64,000 bases of DNA, from assembly GCA_029531795.1 (NCBI GenBank), contig JAPEIS010000011.1:62001-126000 (forward strand), read 5' to 3'. This DNA comes from Sclerotinia nivalis. Lineage: Eukaryota; Ascomycota; Leotiomycetes; Helotiales; Sclerotiniaceae. This document shows, one piece after another, positions 22,629 through 34,300 of this stretch. Within the stretch, counting starts at the first letter, position 1; each line of letters opens with the position of its first letter. Made by a program: the position numbers and the translations under genes. The notes beneath the pieces were generated by a model that searched no databases, had not been told where the DNA came from, and saw only the letters and a list, made by a program, of their open reading frames with translations.

Positions 22629-24385
22629 CTATAGAGTATACACAAACTCGTGATTCTCCTTGTCGGTCAGATCGAGAAACTCTTGCTTATCTAGCTTTCT
22701 GTATCCTGGCGCGGCTCTAATCGCTTCATTCTTCTTGTTCATCTTATTGTAGTACCAAGCAATGAAAGCCACATCAATGGCAGCTACTCCATAACATACA
22801 ATAATCGTTATTTCCGCCGGCTTGTATCGTGGCGCATCTTCTGGCCTGAATATCTGGGGTCCGACTATGTTCCCTATGCAATAGGCAACTAAATACAAGG
22901 CTGCAACTGTTGTTTTTTTAGTGTAGCCTGCGACATTAGTTGATATCATGGAGAGGATTGCACTAAAGGGTGTTGCTGAAGCTTGTGTTAGGTAATAACC
23001 TGCCAAACGACCGCTGTTATTGGATAAGGGGAGGGCAACTATGAGGATCATGCCTAGCATTGCAATTAAAAGACCGGATATAGAGATCAGAAGCCTATGG
23101 CCGTATTTATCTCCAAGGTAACCACAGGCAAGGAGAGTTACAACTTCAACAACACCACCCGGGCTTCCGTAAAGAAGTGATTCATCGGGAGTGTAACCAA
23201 ATGACACGATGAGCTGGGAAAAGAAGTTCGAAATTCCACCTGAGAATTGTCAGTTAAAGTTAATTGTCAACGATAGGGCATTCAGATTTCCCTTACCATT
23301 AGGTATATCTGCTATCAATGCATAAGAGGCGAACGCCCAAGTGATCGGATCGGCCAAAGCTTCTTTCAATTGGTACATTTTAAAATGCTTATTGCCCACG
23401 CCTTGTTGGTTGTTTCTGATACGCTCAACTGCCATAAGTCTCTCTTTCGGGGTAAGAAACCTGGCATTCAATTGATTATCCGGCATGAAATAAAGAAATA
23501 TGCACCCAATAGCAACTGTTAAGAGGCCAATGGTCAGAAATATAACCTTCCACGGCGCAATGGCCGCTCCATGTTTCTTAACACCAACTGAAATGCCGTA
23601 GGAAACGACACCACCAAAGATTTGAGCAAACCCATTGAAACTAAACCAGATTCCAGTCCTCAGTCCTTGCTCTTCTTTCGTGTACCATTGGGATGTAAAA
23701 AGGGCAAATCCAGGAGTGACTGCAGCTTCGAAGACTCCAAGGAAGAAGCGGACAGCCACGGCACCTGCAAAATTGCTTGTCGCTGCCATGCAACACAATG
23801 TACCACCCCAGGCTATGATATTGAAAGACGACCATTTAGCAAGGGGCAATCTCTGCAGTAAACGATTGGTTGGATACTCCCAAACCAAATAACCAATGTA
23901 GAACATGGATCTGCACAATCAGCAAAGAAGAATCTCCGAGCGTGAGTTGAACAATCTCACCCTAACCATTGGTAGTTATCACCCTTAAGATTGAGTGAGG
24001 TCTTCATACCCATAATACTAGCATATGAAAGTGTTGTCTTATCGAGAAAGTTGAGGCCATACACAACACAAAGCATCTGTGAATGACGGTAAATAAAAGA
24101 ACTTATTGGAGTATAGCAGCAGAAACAAAAACATACTGGCATCAAATTCCAATCAATTTTTCTCAACAATTGCTTCTCCATCTCTGGTGTCATGACAACA
24201 ACTTCACCATCATCACCAGCAAACGCCTTAAGTGCCTCATCACCATCATTTGGATCGGCATGCTTGAACATAGGATCTTTTAGTTCCCCTTCATCTAATG
24301 TGATATTTTGTTCCAAGTCTTGTGACTGCTTTTTGATATCATCAGAGTTGGTGGATATGTGTTTTTCATTGATTAGGTCGGCCAT
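22629..24385 (-). CDS. MFS permease of the allantoate/DAL5 (ACS) family
   Basis: Four exons on the minus strand (24137-24385, 23961-24076, 23297-23910, 22629-23239) give 529 residues. A polar, acidic cytosolic N-terminus of about 75 residues precedes RKIDWNLMP, the hallmark entry into helix 1. Then come LNFLDKTTLSYAS, the helix 2 block MFYIGYLVWEYPTNRLLQRLPLAKW, and the helix 4-5 block RFFLGVFEAAVTPGFALFTSQWY, all typical of DAL5-like anion:cation symporters. About 12 membrane helices are expected and the length is normal. Relatives import allantoate, ureidosuccinate, nicotinate or other organic anions at the plasma membrane; the substrate cannot be set here. I start at MADLINEK, the ATG nearest to the family start; an in-frame codon upstream is not a clear ATG. 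No disabling change is seen. Confidence 0.9.
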
Positions 24386-27238
24386 ATCGTAAGTAATCTT
24401 ACGATTGTTTCCAGAAGCAGGGGAAAGGGTAATGCGCAAACGAAGGGATGTGCAATCTGGAGGCGAGGAGGACGAGTGAGAAATGCAGTTCTTGATGTAG
24501 AAGGGAAAGCAATGCTTTTATTAAAGATGGAACTGTAGTACAAGTACTGGACAGTAAAAGTAGTTCCAATGAGCACAGAGTTTGCGCCACCTCAAGATCA
24601 TCGTCGCCCCGCAAAGTCGTTATCAACTAATCTCTCATCCCCCATCATGTTTTGGGGGTACATTTGAAAACCTCATTAGTGTATATTCTGACATCATTTC
24701 TTATCTGCCGTTCTTTAGCTACCTGAGAGGGATATGAGATATGAAAATGAGGGAGAAACATCGGTTGTCGCAGCAGGTGAAAATGATTGGAGAACGTGTG
24801 GAAAATGATACTTGAACGGGAAAATGATTGCATATAAAAAAGATGAAAAAGGAAGGTTACAATCTTCATCGGGAAATGATTCATTTTGACTCGGAAGCTT
24901 ACTATGTTATCGATAACATAAGCTTCCGAGTCATGATTGTCTCATTATGGTACCACTTCTTTTTCTACCACAAATGATTGATTGTACACAAACTCCTCAC
25001 TTCGACATCAGTCTATCAACATCCATATCCTTGTGTGAAGAGCGAGGAATTCTTTTTTGATTGAATGATTCAATATGAAGCTCAGCTTGCCTTCACCAGT
25101 TAATTCGCAAGATAATAATCAATTGCTACAACCATGACCATTTGGTGGGAGCTAACTGTGGCCATGGAAACCAAATATAAAGTACACCAGTACGATGAAC
25201 AAGACCATGATGGCTTGGATATCAACAGGACTTGTAGCGAAATCTTATGATAGCTTCAACTGTAATAAATGCAGAAAGCGAGACAATTTTCCACATCTCG
25301 CTGGATATCTTGGTGGATTTTTATTGCCGGGACCTTATCGCCCCCGCATCGCGTTCGTTTACCCCCTCAGAAACACTTTGCTATTCTATTTAAGGTTACG
25401 GAAGTCCATAAAATACTCGGCCAAACGATGTTACCCTTGTCCTCCTTTCAGCAAATGAGTGCCACGACGTTCAATAATAATATATTAATAGTTACCCTGG
25501 CAGAGGGTCGATACGATTCAGCATATCCAGAGCCACCAGATCCTAGACATTTAGCACACCTGCCCTGCGACAAATAATAAAAATCAAACAGTCTTTTCCG
25601 ACCCGCAGTACAAAAGGAATGACTGTGGGACTTTTATAACACTAGCGCCTGGGGCCGAGAATTTGTGGTTTCATTGAGGCGATAGGTAAATAATAGACGC
25701 GTTGATATATCCACATCAGACTTTCGTTTTGAAGTAGATGCAAAGATTTATAGCATTCTACGTGGACCTTTCAAGAATTCTCAGCCGAGGCAGAACAAAC
25801 TGAATTTGATTTCACAATGAGGACGTTGTCGCTCCAAGTAGTCCTGACCTGATTTGGTATGTACAATCACTTTCCAGCGTCAATAGCCAATTGATGCTAC
25901 CGATTTAGTATATCGAAAACAAACTACATGGTAGCGATAGCCGGCTTACCAGTGGAATTCCGCATGAAGGCTCTAAATTCACGATCAGGCACCGGAAGAT
26001 TTAGGATTGTCTTTATATCTCTGAACAATCCCTTCAAGTGGAGGGCCTAAGACTATTTTCGCCTATTCTTCGTTATGTTTAACTGCAGTAATCTTCGAAG
26101 TCTCTTGTTCGCTTTTCTTCATTAGCCATGGGCGAGAGCGACACACAGCTCTCCACATGTCAGCTCTTTTTTTTCATGTCACATCTCGACCACCTCCACC
26201 CCTACACTTTTGCAACGAGCCGCAGGAATTTCTTGTACCCCGTCACGTACAGTATCTGGCATCAGTTCACATGTAAAACAGGTGGAAGCTACCGTATGTA
26301 TGTATTGATAAAATCAGATCATGTTGGAGCATCACCTCGAACTGCCAAAAGACGACTAACAGTACAATGAATCAAAACCTTGGCATAACAATCAAGGTTA
26401 TGTACTAGTCGTCACACGAAAATGCGTGTTAGAACAGCCCCAACGGACATGAGTACCATTAGTCGGATTAGACATCTTCAAATCCTCCGCCGTTAGCTTC
26501 TGTTCTAAAATCCGCTGTCACGCCCCGGCCTAATAATTCACCCGCACGGGATTTCCCCAGTATATGAAATCGAATCAATTGGGTTGGTTGATAATTCTAT
26601 ATCGAATTTCTTTCCTCGTCTTGCTCGTCAGTCATACCATGGCCTTGGGTCTGTTACTAGTGGAGCGAGCACTTTGATTTATCCCTAGACCCCCACGGCT
26701 ATCAATTTCATGTTTCACTGGCAGCTGGTCCAACTTTAATATCATCATGGAGAAGGGAACATTGGTCGTAACAATGAGTAGGTAATTCTACAAATTTTAC
26801 ATGAAGAAAGGAGTCATAAGTGACTTGAATGGCAAAGCTTCTATGATGAATCCCACGGCGTCTCAAGCACTGTCAATTATCTTTGTCCTCATTGTCCGGC
26901 CCTTGGTTATCGAATAATCGAGTATGCCCCTCGGCTCCCTTGGAATTTTTACATATTGTGTGGCCGGCTCATGTTTGAGTACCACTTCTTCTGTAGTAGT
27001 GACTTTGCCGTGAGATATTGAACTAACAACTTCAAGCATATCCTCACAATGTCGGATCTTACAGCGAAGAAGCTTGCAGAATTTTCTGCCGCTCAGCAAA
27101 ATCTTTCAATGTTCCACATAAACCAAGCCCGGTGTCGCCTCTGAGATGATTTCAATCTCAGAGATTGATCAAGAGAATGCAAGTTGCATAAACCGAAGAC
27201 GCTCCCCAAGTACGAGATATCACAGGCTAAGATAGGCT
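24386..27238. other. Intergenic stretch with a long perfect-arm palindrome
   Basis: About 2.85 kb with no supported gene. The left part should hold the MFS permease promoter. The palindrome at 24887-24933 is listed separately. ORFs at 25195-25577 and 26128-26370 (plus) and 26863-27099 (minus) show no domain and no start or splice support. Confidence 0.5.
24887..24933. repeat. Near-perfect palindrome (about 22-bp arms)
   Basis: TGACTCGGAAGCTTA is followed by a 2-base interruption and ATGTTAT; the opposite arm runs ATAACATAAGCTTCCGAGTCA. The dyad centre is ATCGAT at 24909-24914. The arms match except for the two extra bases (CT) in the left arm. It could extrude as a cruciform, be a binding site for a dimeric regulator, or be the relic of a small inverted-repeat element. 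It lies about 500 bases upstream of the MFS permease start. Confidence 0.8.
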
Positions 27239-27985
27239 TTAGTGGTCGCCGCAATTCTCTCCTCGACTTTCTTCTTTACCCTCGACGATACCATTGTTGC
27301 ATATGCTCATCCTCTTCGCTATAACATCTGCTGGGAGAGCCGCAATATTTATCTCCATATATGATACCCATTTTCTCTCAATTCACACGCAACGACTCGG
27401 CTCTCGAAGCAGGAGTTCGTCTTCTACCATTTATTCTTCTAATGATCTTCGCTGTCATCTTCAACGGTGCCATTTCCTCTGCATACGAGTACTACATGCC
27501 TTCTTACACCGCAGGCTGGATTCTCGTCCTCATAGGCGGCTGTCTCATGTACGCCGATGTCGACCCCGTCCACCTCAATTGCCAGATAATACGGTTTCAC
27601 AATACTCATCGGTTTCGGCGTGGGACTATTCGCACAAGTCTCCCATTCCGTGGCCCAAGTCGTCGTTGCAGAGGAACTAGTTTTTTCCGCCGTCGGCTTT
27701 ATTCCTTGTGCACAAGTAGACGGTGTAACCATCGCGCCCGCAATCACCAATTCGATCTTCCTAAATAAAACTCAGGAGAAAGTCCAAGCTATTTTGCCCG
27801 AGTTACCAGCCGAGGAAATTCAACAGGCAATTGCAGAGGCAGGAAGTGAGTTTGTGAAGAATTTGACGAACATGTAGTAGAAGGGGGTTATTCAAACTAT
27901 TATGGAAAGTATGAGTAAGACGTATGCGATGGTTATTGGTGCGGGGACGTTGGCTATGGTGTTGAGTTTGGGAAGGGAATAAAGA
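27239..27985 (+). pseudogene. Decayed 14-TM-type MFS efflux pump gene
   Basis: Fragments of an MFS drug-efflux protein lie in order but in different frames. The first-helix motif LDDTIVA is at about 27280. There is a large gap where helices 2 to about 9 should be. Then QFTRNDSALEAGVRLLPFILLMIF begins at about 27378, then a frame change at about 27550-27600, then GFGVGLFAQVSHSVAQVVVAEELV and ITNSIFLNKTQEKVQAILPELPAEE. Two adjacent TAG codons follow at about 27875 before an otherwise good C-terminal helix (TYAMVIGAGTLAMVLSLG). Relatives have about 550 residues; here less than half survives. The internal deletion, frameshift and tandem nonsense codons make this a relic. Low divergence of the surviving segments suggests the loss is not ancient. 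Confidence 0.8.
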
Positions 27986-29512
27986 GGGAAATTAAAGCTT
28001 TTTATGAGTGTTGATCTAGGCGGGGCTTAGAGATCGGGAAGTATTTGAGGGTTTGAATATGGTGCGGGGCCATTTCTGGAGACGATCGGGTATAGATTTT
28101 CTACGAGGATATGAGGGCACATAGATGGGAACGGGATTATTTAATAATGAATACTACAATGGGGGTGTATAATAGAACATAGAAACACCACTTGGGAGGT
28201 TAGAAGACTTCAGAGAATGGTAGTGATGATAATAATAATGAAAAATCATCTATACAGATTACCCATCTGCTGTGCCTAGCCTAACACCATACACACAATT
28301 GCAACAATAAAATTTAAAAAAAAAAAGCGTGACTTATAGGTGTTTCCAAAATAGGGATTTCTGTACGCTACTGACGGGATATATGAAGAGAGATCCAATG
28401 ATATCATGATATGTAAGTCTTACTAACCGCGGATCTCTCCCCCTTACGACTACCTATTTGCCACTTTCCTCTCAGCCACTCTATACATAAAGCATCGGTG
28501 AGTTACCAGGCCAGGGAGGATATTATGATCTAGTTCATCCGTTTCTATTTCTGCTGTGAAAGTGAGGCTTATTAGGAGTATCTTATACCCATTAATATAT
28601 TATAATACCCTCCTCACCCTCCCCACCCACCCCATCACACATCGAAATAAACACCCATATATCCACATATCCACACACACAAATCCCTCTCCTTTCCACT
28701 CCTTTCCACTCCTTTCCTCTCCTTCTAATCTCTTATCCCTTTATCCCTTTATATCATAAACATAAACCTCATACGCCATTCATATAAAAATCACTATTCA
28801 CTGTTCACTGTAGCACCTTGATACTTTACAATTTTGCAATTTTGCAATTTTGCAATTTTGCAGCACATATATATATATCCGATCTTTCGGCATGTATTAT
28901 ACCCAAGATCCGAGAAGGAATGGTATATTATAGCTCAAGATAGATGGAAGATTGGATCAGAGGAGAGATTTGAATGAGTTGGAACGTGGGGCTGATGAGG
29001 AAGAAAGGGGTATGGATAGATAGACTGGAGATTTGAGACTGCAATAAAGTACTCTAATCTTGCTCTTTGGGTTGACAATATACTGACTGACAGTCACTTT
29101 TCAACATTAACACCATGCACGTCAATAGTTGTCAGAAATGGGACAAAACAAAAGTAGCTCGTCAAGTATCCTCATTCATTTATCCTAATCCATTCACCCT
29201 GACTCGGATTTCAATCTTATCTTCTCAAAATCATGCTCCTATCATATATCATATTATACCTCCAAAATCCCTTCCACCAAATGTGCATTAAACAAAGGTA
29301 CTTATCAAAAAACAGGACTCCAGCAGAACGTAGTGTAAATGTGAATATGTATGTGGCCCAATGCCAACCAACGCCAAAAAAAGAAAAGGGTCAAAAACTG
29401 CCCTTCAAAAAGGTCATGCTTGCTGACCTGACCCGCTGAAACCAAACCACGCTCGTGATATCTCATCAAAAATAACCCATCTTTATCAAACCGATGCAAA
29501 CTCAACGCTCAT
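27986..29512. other. Intergenic stretch with simple repeats
   Basis: About 1.5 kb with no supported gene. It contains pyrimidine-rich CCACTCCTTT-type repeats near 28690-28725 and the CAATTTTG tandem array at 28829-28860. ORFs at 28556-28759 and 29233-29505 are products of low-complexity sequence. Confidence 0.5.
28829..28860. repeat. Tandem repeat (CAATTTTG)x4
   Basis: Four exact head-to-tail copies of the 8-mer CAATTTTG, followed by a partial unit. No gene overlaps. Confidence 0.9.
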
Positions 29513-30840
29513 TCAAGCAACAATACTCCTAGCAACGCTACCACCCCATTTGAATCTCCTCAACCCACCACTCCCACTCCTCACAACCTCTCTCCCACAA
29601 CTTCCGTCACTCATCGAGCCATTCCATCCCCCAAGAACCGAAGCTTCTTGCCTTCCTACTTCCCGCCCAATGACATATCCTGCTCCAAATCCAACTACTG
29701 AGACAAGTACTACCACTCCCGCGCTCATTACCCACGTTAGAAGAGTAGGTGAAATAAAAGCTTCTTCCCCTTGCATAAGTTCATTCTTTTTCTTTTTTAG
29801 AGCTCGAGTATTTTGTTTTGTTTGACTGACTTTGCGTTTAACTTCATCTTGAGAATCTTGTGATGATCTACTTTTTGAGCGATTTGGTGATAGAGGTCGT
29901 GATATATTGGCTGTAGGATGAGGTGCTGTACCAAGGAGTTCTGATTCGGGAACTATTCGAAGACCCATTGGTTCATTACTTGTGGCTGTTTGACCAGGAG
30001 ATTTGGGAAGACCTCTTGCTGCTGCTGCACAGGACAGTAAAGTTGTAAGACTAGCCCGGAGAGCGGCATCATGGTCTACAGGGGGTCGAGCATAACTGTT
30101 AAATGAGGTATTTCGTGAGTTACGCGATGGATATGATTGTGGTCGAGGCTGTGAATGAACTTGTCGTGGAAAGTATGAGCCTTGTGCAGGAGCCGGGGTT
30201 CGATGACTTTGAGACTGCGATGATGGAGGGTGAGAGAAAGCATTTGGTTGAGGAGTAAATGGTAGTGTTGTGCCTCTTCCTATTCCTAAAGCCGTACCAT
30301 TCTCATCCTCATCATCTTCGGATTCTGCATCATATGTTTCTCGGGTCGATAATCGTGCTGGAATGGCTACTGGTGGAGATATCTCATTGGAGCTGGTTAT
30401 AATATCTATGTGATCTGGTTCCGATTCCGATTCTTCATATTCCTCTTGACTACTTGTACTTCTTTGTCTGTTGGGGTTTGTATTAATTTGCGGCCGTGAT
30501 TGATTCTGAGATCGTCTGCGCCGTCGAATAGAAGGATGCTGAGAAACTCGAAGACCAGTTGTTACGATTTCATTATCGATGGAAGAAATTGAGGACGAAG
30601 ATGGTTGGGAGGATATTTCTACCCATGATTCTGCTGTTTTGCGCGATTAGATATGAGATTAGATTAGATATGTGGAGGATATGGGGAAATGGGGAAGGTG
30701 TAATTAATAAAAGTAGAAATACCTTCATTGCGCAATCGATCTGTTACACCGTTTGATCTTCCCATATCGTTTCTATTCTGTTGATTTTGAGATGTATTGG
30801 AGTATCGTGAATGTTGATAAGTATGTTGCGAAGTTGGCAT
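29513..30840 (-). CDS. Low-complexity protein with C-terminal membrane anchor
   Basis: Two exons, 30723-30840 and 29513-30633, join across a GTATTT..AACAG intron and give 412 residues. The first 320 residues are Ser/Gln/Asn/Pro-rich and probably disordered, with a basic patch RRRRRSQ and acidic runs (EEYEESESEPD, ESEDDEDEN). At about residues 320-335 a Lys-rich segment (ALKKKKNE) precedes the single hydrophobic helix TWVMSAGVVVLVSVVGFGAGYVIG, which contains several Gly and ends in REVGRQE. The C-terminal 45 residues are Gly/Ser-rich. This layout suits a protein anchored in an organelle membrane facing the cytosol. I do not recognise the family. The long exon is free of stops in this frame although it contains no further ATG for over 600 bases, which supports the spliced start. 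Confidence 0.68.
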
Positions 30841-31125
30841 GATGAGGAATGAGGTTGATAATGGTGATGTGATATGATATGATGGCTGAGCTGATCAAAC
30901 GCGGGCGGGGGTCAGGGTTCACAAGACAGAATAGATAGGCACGAGAAAACAACTGCGGTCAGATGTTTGATATGTTTCAAGGTAAATTTGTTGAGAAATG
31001 TTTATTTATTATTCAAGCTCCTGCTGCTCTTCGGAAATCATCAGATATATCGTAATAGTTCCTTATCAACAGTAATAGGGGTCTTGGAGGAGATGGAGAC
31101 CGCTCTTCGGAGTGGTTGGAATCTA

Positions 31126-31160
31126 GAAACTGGAAATTGGAAACTGGAAACTGGAAACTG
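31126..31160. repeat. Tandem repeat (GAAACTG)x5
   Basis: Five 7-bp units, GAAACTG with one GAAATTG variant, run head to tail and fade into GAACCGG. Because 7 is not a multiple of 3, all frames read Leu-Glu-Thr-Gly-Asn-Trp-Lys-like strings, which explains the overlapping ORFs here. Confidence 0.9.
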
Positions 31161-31360
31161 GAACCGGGAAAAGGAGTGGATGCTTTGTTGTCTTTGTTCT
31201 TTTCTTGGATGGATGAAGTTTGGTATTGGCAAGATAGATGCGATAGATGGATGCAAGAGAGTAGTGAGTGGGCTGCTTCCTTTTCCAATCATATACGAGT
31301 GCATATGCGAAAGATTAGATATATCCGAGTACGCAAGAGAAGTGGAGTTGGTGAATAGTT

Positions 31361-31396
31361 AGTTGATGTTTGTTGATGTTTGTTGATGTTTGTTGA
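31361..31396. repeat. Tandem repeat (TGTTGATGTT), about 3.5 copies
   Basis: Three near-exact 10-bp units plus a partial one. No gene overlaps and no function is apparent. Confidence 0.85.
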
Positions 31397-34300
31397 AGCC
31401 TTTATCGAAGGTATATTTGCTAGTGTGTGTGTAATACAGAGGAAGAAGAATAGGAAGTTTAAAATGATATGTAAGAGTACCTAGTAGGTAACAGTATGTG
31501 TACAATCTCGGTGAATACAAGCATGCCCCCTTCCTTCGGTCAGATGTTACTCACCCTTCCTCCAACGGTAAGATCTTGTTATCATCGATTTAATTGAGAC
31601 CGAATAATATAATCTAGCTTGGTTGGTGCTGATTGAGACATTGTATCATGAGCTTATCTTATCGTGAATAGAGAGCATGGCAACTTTAGACATTCGAACC
31701 TCACGTGTATGATGGGAGTATTGTGAAAAGGAGGATAACCTCGAAGTTCTTGGTCATTGTGAGTCAGAAATAAAATTCTACTCACTCACTTGAATAATGA
31801 TGAAATATGAAAAACCACTTTATCGCCCACGTTTTACGGAGTATATGAAGATATACTTGGACATTGATATGTTCAATGATGTTCCGACAGGTTAATAAAG
31901 CGGCATTCGGGGGAACAAAGCGGGCAATTGCGATAAGACCCTTTCGTTTTCCCCTTCATCGATATCATCAACATCAAATACTCTTTCCCTTCCTCTCTTT
32001 CTAGGTCATAGGATATCGGACATCTTAATCTTTCAATCAATTCAGATTGTCCACAAGAAACCCATTCAACATAGGATCAAATCTTTTTCTGTCCATGCCC
32101 AGCCCCCGTACTTTCGTATAATATATCCTATTCCGATGGCATCATTATGTACTCCACCATTTACACTTCGTACCAGAAGATCCTCTATCAGGGAACCACA
32201 TAAATACCATCCAGGATCGGCCGGAATCACCAGATATATGTCCCGGTGTTCGGTACTCATCATGTCGTGATACACCATTCATTAAGTAAAGTATTTTGGT
32301 GGTATCACGATTGTGTTGGGGGTGACAATTGGTAAGACTTACGTATGATCTGATCACATGTTTCAAGACTCACAGTGTATAATGTGCATGTTATACTCCT
32401 TCACACCATGTCCTCAAATCCTAAACCAAGTAGATGTTGGTTTTTCGTACACGATATCTGTGAGATACAGAATCTGAATATGCAAGTGCAAATCCTTTAG
32501 AAGTCGACTAACCTGTTTTATCCTCCAATAAGCTTAGCTGCTTTACACGGAATGCTATTTCTTGAATGTCTCCCGTTCCAACATCTCTATTAGTTCTCCT
32601 TGCTTCAACCCAAGCACATAACATTCTTCAAAGACAGTAAATTGATCCCCATGGTGTCTTAAGAAGTACAGAGTCTCTTCATCAAACAGAATACAGAAGA
32701 TATTCTGTTTGAAATAGCATCGGGTGGTAAAGCAAAATACTTCTTTTTCATTGTAACAAAGCATCGATTCCGGAAGCGTTTTCTGGTGAAATGACCCATC
32801 CAGTTGGTTGGGTCCCCGAACTTCCTCTTATCTTTTAACCGCATTGTTACCATCAAAAACCATTGTATTGGCACAGTGCTTAAACGTTTCCCAGCTTAGA
32901 GATTGTAGGTGCTCTCGAGAAAATCCCATCAGTCAGGCGGAGAGCGTCGAGATAGGCTACCACTGCACCATCTTCAATAGTACATCGTAATCTATACTGT
33001 GGCTGGCGATGTTAGCAGGAAAACCAAGTTCTTTTCCATCTATACTGATCGCTTCGTCAAAATTCGGCTCGCCTCAAACATACGGATCGGCTCAAAGCTT
33101 AGAGGCTATAGCCGAAAAGTGATAATAAAAGAGTGTCAACTAGTAGATCGGATCTACTAGAACCGAATGGCTTTCCAGTTTGCAGTTTCAAAGCCCGAGG
33201 TGTACGAGGTTTTGTGGTTGAGTCATGTTTGTAGCTGAACGCGTCAACGGAGACAGTAAGCCATGAGCCGGAATTGCTTAAAGATAATGTGGCTGGCTAA
33301 GCTATCTAGTTGGTAGTCATTATATCATTCTGCTGCTAGTCGGTGCTGCCGACGATTTAAGAGGAGGAGCTACAAGGGGTCATGTCACGCGAAATTTGCT
33401 GATTTGATTTCACGGTCTCACCATGTTATTCACCACAATGAATTGGAATCCTAGGTACGTAAACTCTAGTCCTAAATAGGTGAAGAGGGAAGAGTAATAT
33501 TCATGAGATACAGATAGATATAATGCAATAGCAATACAAGTATAATACAGGTCCAAGTGAACTCTGACATAGAGTTAGATTGACATACTCATCTGGATGA
33601 CTAGACGTGACCGAAATTCTGCTAGCTGGCCTGCTGTTTTTGAAACGTCGATATACACCTTAATACCCATCCACATTTCCGCATGGAACTTCACCATGGT
33701 GCTATGAGGCATTCGAGTACAATCCTAGCCTGGGAGTATGGCGTGGCAGAACATTCCGTCAGTTAATATGTGTACGAGGAAAAGGAAGGAAAGAAGGAAG
33801 GAAAGTGAATACTCACGATACAAAACAGGCAAACCATCGAGAAAGCTTATCGTTCTCTTTGGTGTTTATGGGTTAACTGTGACCTAGAATCCAGAGCTCG
33901 GGTCAATGAAATTGGATTTTACCATGGACTTCCATCCGCTCTATCGGCGCTGCTGGGGGACCTTTAAAGGCCTTTGGTTTATGCTTGATTGAAAAAGAAA
34001 AGGCAAGCCTTTATCAAGGATTTCCTTGAAAGCTTTCCCCTTGCATGTGCTCAATTATTATGGTGTTTCCACAATAGACTTGGAAATAATCAAAGAAAGA
34101 CCGACCAAGCAGTCTCTGAATCTTCAAAAATGCAGGCACCTTCTTCTCAGTTCTCCACAATGTATCTGTGCTGATGCGAATATTACATAAGTTCGATAGT
34201 TTGAACCGAGCAACCAGGACAGGCCATTTTCTTTCCAGCTCTCTCTAGCGCATTGGTGCTGATGCTGGTGTGCATCTGCAATCTGCGGATTCAGACCAAG

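Noticed and set aside
26863..27099. 78-codon minus ORF divergent from the MFS relic
   Set aside because: No domain and no supporting splice or start context.
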